From: Candidatus Dojkabacteria bacterium
GTDB taxonomy: Bacteria > Patescibacteriota > Dojkabacteria > B142 > OLB20
Length of the DNA stretch: 6,185 nucleotides
NCBI GenBank assembly: GCA_020429485.1
Contig: JAGQLK010000073.1
Coordinates: 1 to 6,185 of the forward strand
Reading direction: 5' to 3'
The notes below the pieces were generated by a model that did not search any database, was not told the origin of the DNA, and worked only from the letters and a program-made list of their open reading frames with translations. Of this stretch, positions 3,954-6,185 are shown piece by piece (position 1 is the stretch's first letter; every line of letters starts with the position of its first letter). A program made the translations under genes and the position numbers.

Positions 3954-6185
3954 ATGAAGGATTCATTTATAGCTAATTTCAGTAAAGGATTTATCAAGAA
4001 ATCCAGAGTAACTTTTCTATTATTTTTTACTATCCTTATTCTTGGATATGTATCTTATTCTGGATTACTCAAAAGAGAAGGGTTCCCATCTGTTGATATT
4101 CCTTTCGCGATAATACAAACACCATATTTCGTAAATGATCCGTCTCTTGTAGATCAAGATGTAACTACTCCAATTGAGAGTGAAATATCTCAAATAGAGG
4201 AAGTGCAAACATTTAGTTCTACTACTAGTTCAAACTTTTCAGTAATATTTGCAGAGTTTGATGATGAAACTAGCTCAGAAGAAGGTGCGAAACTTATTGA
4301 GGAAACATTGGCAGGTATAGAGTTAAACGCTGAACCTGAAGTAGTAACGATTGAAGCAAGTAAGTTTAATGGCGAATATGATATTTTGTTAAACGTTGTT
4401 CCTAATGAAGAATTATCAGTAAAAGAATTACAGGACAAGGCTGACGAAATTGGCGAAAAGTTGGAAGAGTCAAATAGAATAGCAAGGGCAGATACAATCG
4501 AGCTTGTATCAGAACAGATAAATCCTATTACAGGAGAATCTTTCGATTATCAGACTGGTTTTAATAGAGTAGGTACTAACACTGGAGATAAAGTTGAATT
4601 CAAAGAAGCTATTGCAATTGGGCTTGTTAAGAAAGGTGATTTAGATAGCATTGATTTCTCTAATGAAGTAAAAGACTTAATTACAAAGTTAGAAGAAGAA
4701 GGAAGCTCTGAGGATGTAGAAGTACTCATTGCAGCTGATTTTGCAAAAGAGCTTGAAGGGCAACTTGGTGATCTAGAAAGTAACTTTATGAGTGGTTTGA
4801 TTGCTGTATTAGTAGTTCTTTTCTTCTTTATCAATTGGAGAGCATCTTTAACAACAGTAATTTTCATTCCTACTGTGATGTTAGCAACATTCTTCACCTT
4901 ATACATGTTTGGGTATTCATTGAATGTTATCTCTCTATTTGCTTTGATTTTGGTACTTGGACTATTTGTTGATGATGCTATCGTTGTCGTAGAAGCTATT
5001 GATTTCAAGAAAAAAGAAGGTCTAAAGGGTATCGAAGCTGTAGCAAGCGCTATTAATGACATCGGTCCAGCTGATGTGTCAGGAACTATTACTACAATCA
5101 TGGTATTCTTACCAATGGTGTTTACCAGCGGTATTTTAGGTGAATTTATTAGGGCTATTCCAATTACCGTGATCATTGCTTTGATAATCTCGCTTGTAAC
5201 AGCGCTAAGTATTATTCCATTCTTTTCAAATATTATTATCAATGATAGAAGCACAAAAGAGGAGAGAACTGGCTTCAGAAAGTTTATGCATTATGTTCTG
5301 TATGGATTTACAGAAATATTGGATAGATTGGCAGAATTAAATAGTAAATTAGTAAGAAAATATTTATCAAGTAAGATACTAACTGGACTTGTTATCTTGG
5401 CTAGTATCTTATTAATAGTAGGAGGAATGTTTTTCTCAAGTCTAATTTCTTTTTCAATTTTCCCTTCTCCAAAGGATACTGATGTGTTGATATTGCAAAT
5501 GAGTTATCCACCAGCAACAAGCGCCCAAGAAGCTGAGGAAATTGCTAAAGAGTTAGAACAAATCGTACTTGTTAAGTACGATCAAGTAATCACAGATGTT
5601 ACTTACTATGAATCGACAAACTCATCTGCTTATGCACAGATAGACCTTATTCCTATGGAAGATAGAGATATTACATCAAAGGAAATTGTTGAATCATTAA
5701 AGAGTGATTTTGAATCATACTCTGCTGCAAGAGCAAAATTAGAACAAGGTTCAGCTGGTCCACCAGCATCCGAATTCCCATTTGCTATGCAGGTCTTCTC
5801 AGATGATCCTGCTACATTACAACAATTATCCAGTGATTTGGAAGAATATATTATTGGTTTAGATTTAGCAAATGATCAAGAGGTACTTGAGGTTCTTACT
5901 GACAATCTTGAAGTAATTGCTAAAAGTGATAATAGAAGATATGTAGAGGTTAAGGCTAAAATCACTAATCCAGAAAACACGGCTACAGTAATAGAAATAA
6001 GAGATCTTGTACAAGAGGAATTTGATGCTGATAAATTGGCAGAATATGGATTGGACGAAGATGCACTAGGTTTTGACTTCGGACAAGAAAGTGAAAATCT
6101 TGAATCATTTACTTCGGCTGTAATCGCATTGTTTGTAGCGGTTATCTTGATGTATGGACTTTTGGTGTTCTTGTATGACTCATAT
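3954..6185 (+). CDS. RND-superfamily efflux permease, HAE1/AcrB-like (3' end outside the window)
   Basis: 744 codons are open from ATG 3954 to the right edge with no stop. The product is a proton-driven RND transporter that would export small hydrophobic or amphiphilic compounds across the cytoplasmic membrane. The layout is: TM1 (about 19-36); FPSVDIP (44-50); extracytoplasmic loop 1 (about 37-278); TM2-TM6 (about 279-425); TM7 (about 476-497); loop 2 (about 498-718); and TM8 (about 719-740) ending LLVFLYDSY, like the AcrB LYESW segment. TM4 carries LGLFVDDAIVVVE with the paired aspartates D340 and D341, equivalent to AcrB D407/D408 of the proton relay. FFINWRASLTTVIFIP (291-306) also matches AcrB closely. 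Loop 2 opens with FPSPKDTD and an AcrB-like LQMSYPPATSAQEAEEI. TM9-TM12 and the partner Lys/Arg residues lie beyond the edge. Both loops are about 70-90 residues shorter than in AcrB. No periplasmic adaptor gene lies upstream. All 17 arginine codons are AGA/AGG. No Shine-Dalgarno motif precedes the ATG. Confidence 0.9.
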   Translation, partial: MKDSFIANFSKGFIKKSRVTFLLFFTILILGYVSYSGLLKREGFPSVDIPFAIIQTPYFVNDPSLVDQDVTTPIESEISQIEEVQTFSSTTSSNFSVIFAEFDDETSSEEGAKLIEETLAGIELNAEPEVVTIEASKFNGEYDILLNVVPNEELSVKELQDKADEIGEKLEESNRIARADTIELVSEQINPITGESFDYQTGFNRVGTNTGDKVEFKEAIAIGLVKKGDLDSIDFSNEVKDLITKLEEEGSSEDVEVLIAADFAKELEGQLGDLESNFMSGLIAVLVVLFFFINWRASLTTVIFIPTVMLATFFTLYMFGYSLNVISLFALILVLGLFVDDAIVVVEAIDFKKKEGLKGIEAVASAINDIGPADVSGTITTIMVFLPMVFTSGILGEFIRAIPITVIIALIISLVTALSIIPFFSNIIINDRSTKEERTGFRKFMHYVLYGFTEILDRLAELNSKLVRKYLSSKILTGLVILASILLIVGGMFFSSLISFSIFPSPKDTDVLILQMSYPPATSAQEAEEIAKELEQIVLVKYDQVITDVTYYESTNSSAYAQIDLIPMEDRDITSKEIVESLKSDFESYSAARAKLEQGSAGPPASEFPFAMQVFSDDPATLQQLSSDLEEYIIGLDLANDQEVLEVLTDNLEVIAKSDNRRYVEVKAKITNPENTATVIEIRDLVQEEFDADKLAEYGLDEDALGFDFGQESENLESFTSAVIALFVAVILMYGLLVFLYDSY

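Noticed and set aside
4550..5254. Open frame of 234 codons on the minus strand inside the RND gene
   Set aside because: It lies wholly antisense to a convincing RND coding region whose motifs are intact. Its Ser/Thr/Ile-rich composition is what the complement of this codon usage gives, and it has no recognisable domain.
1..6185. TGA recoding as glycine (Gracilibacteria/Absconditabacteria code)
   Set aside because: No in-frame TGA occurs in the long RND frame or inside other genes, glycine uses GGN codons throughout, and the single TGA ends a thioredoxin of standard length.

Overview
The window is AT-rich bacterial chromosomal DNA, roughly one-third G+C by eye, with compact gene spacing. Arginine codons are almost all AGA/AGG. 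No start codon has a recognisable Shine-Dalgarno sequence. TGA appears only as a stop (trxA ends in TGA, and no in-frame TGA occurs in 744 codons of the transporter), so the standard bacterial code fits and the TGA-glycine code of Gracilibacteria/Absconditabacteria does not. Small proteins, AT richness, missing ribosome binding sites and a trimmed RND transporter suggest a Candidate Phyla Radiation (Patescibacteria)-like genome. That placement is an inference, because the window holds no lineage-defining marker that I can read with certainty.

Layout: positions 1-159 (+) hold the tail of a membrane protein. Three bases beyond its stop is the stop of a convergent ftsQ/divIB-like division gene (163-1263, -). 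Upstream of ftsQ on the same strand come rpsO (1379-1648, ribosomal protein S15), trxA (1753-2082, thioredoxin), a ytxH-like gene (2104-2376) and a small membrane-anchored helical gene (2399-2707, DUF948/YtxG-like). These minus-strand genes appear to be read from a promoter near 2758-2786. A second good promoter sits in front of rpsO (1720-1749), and a strong intrinsic terminator (1327-1359) follows rpsO and separates it from ftsQ.

To the right of the divergent promoter region (2708-2894) two plus-strand genes follow: an amidohydrolase_2-type TIM-barrel metal hydrolase (2895-3884), and an RND-superfamily (HAE1/AcrB-like) efflux permease that starts at 3954 and runs off the right edge with 744 codons visible.

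The most notable feature is the order DUF948-like / YtxH-like / thioredoxin, which resembles the Bacillus subtilis general-stress operon ytxG-ytxH-ytxJ. This suggests a small envelope/redox stress module placed in front of a ribosomal protein gene. The RND permease has clearly shortened extracytoplasmic loops compared with AcrB, which would fit a pump that does not dock to an outer-membrane channel. I saw no CRISPR array, transposon, phage gene, tRNA or rRNA, and no convincing wholly new system.
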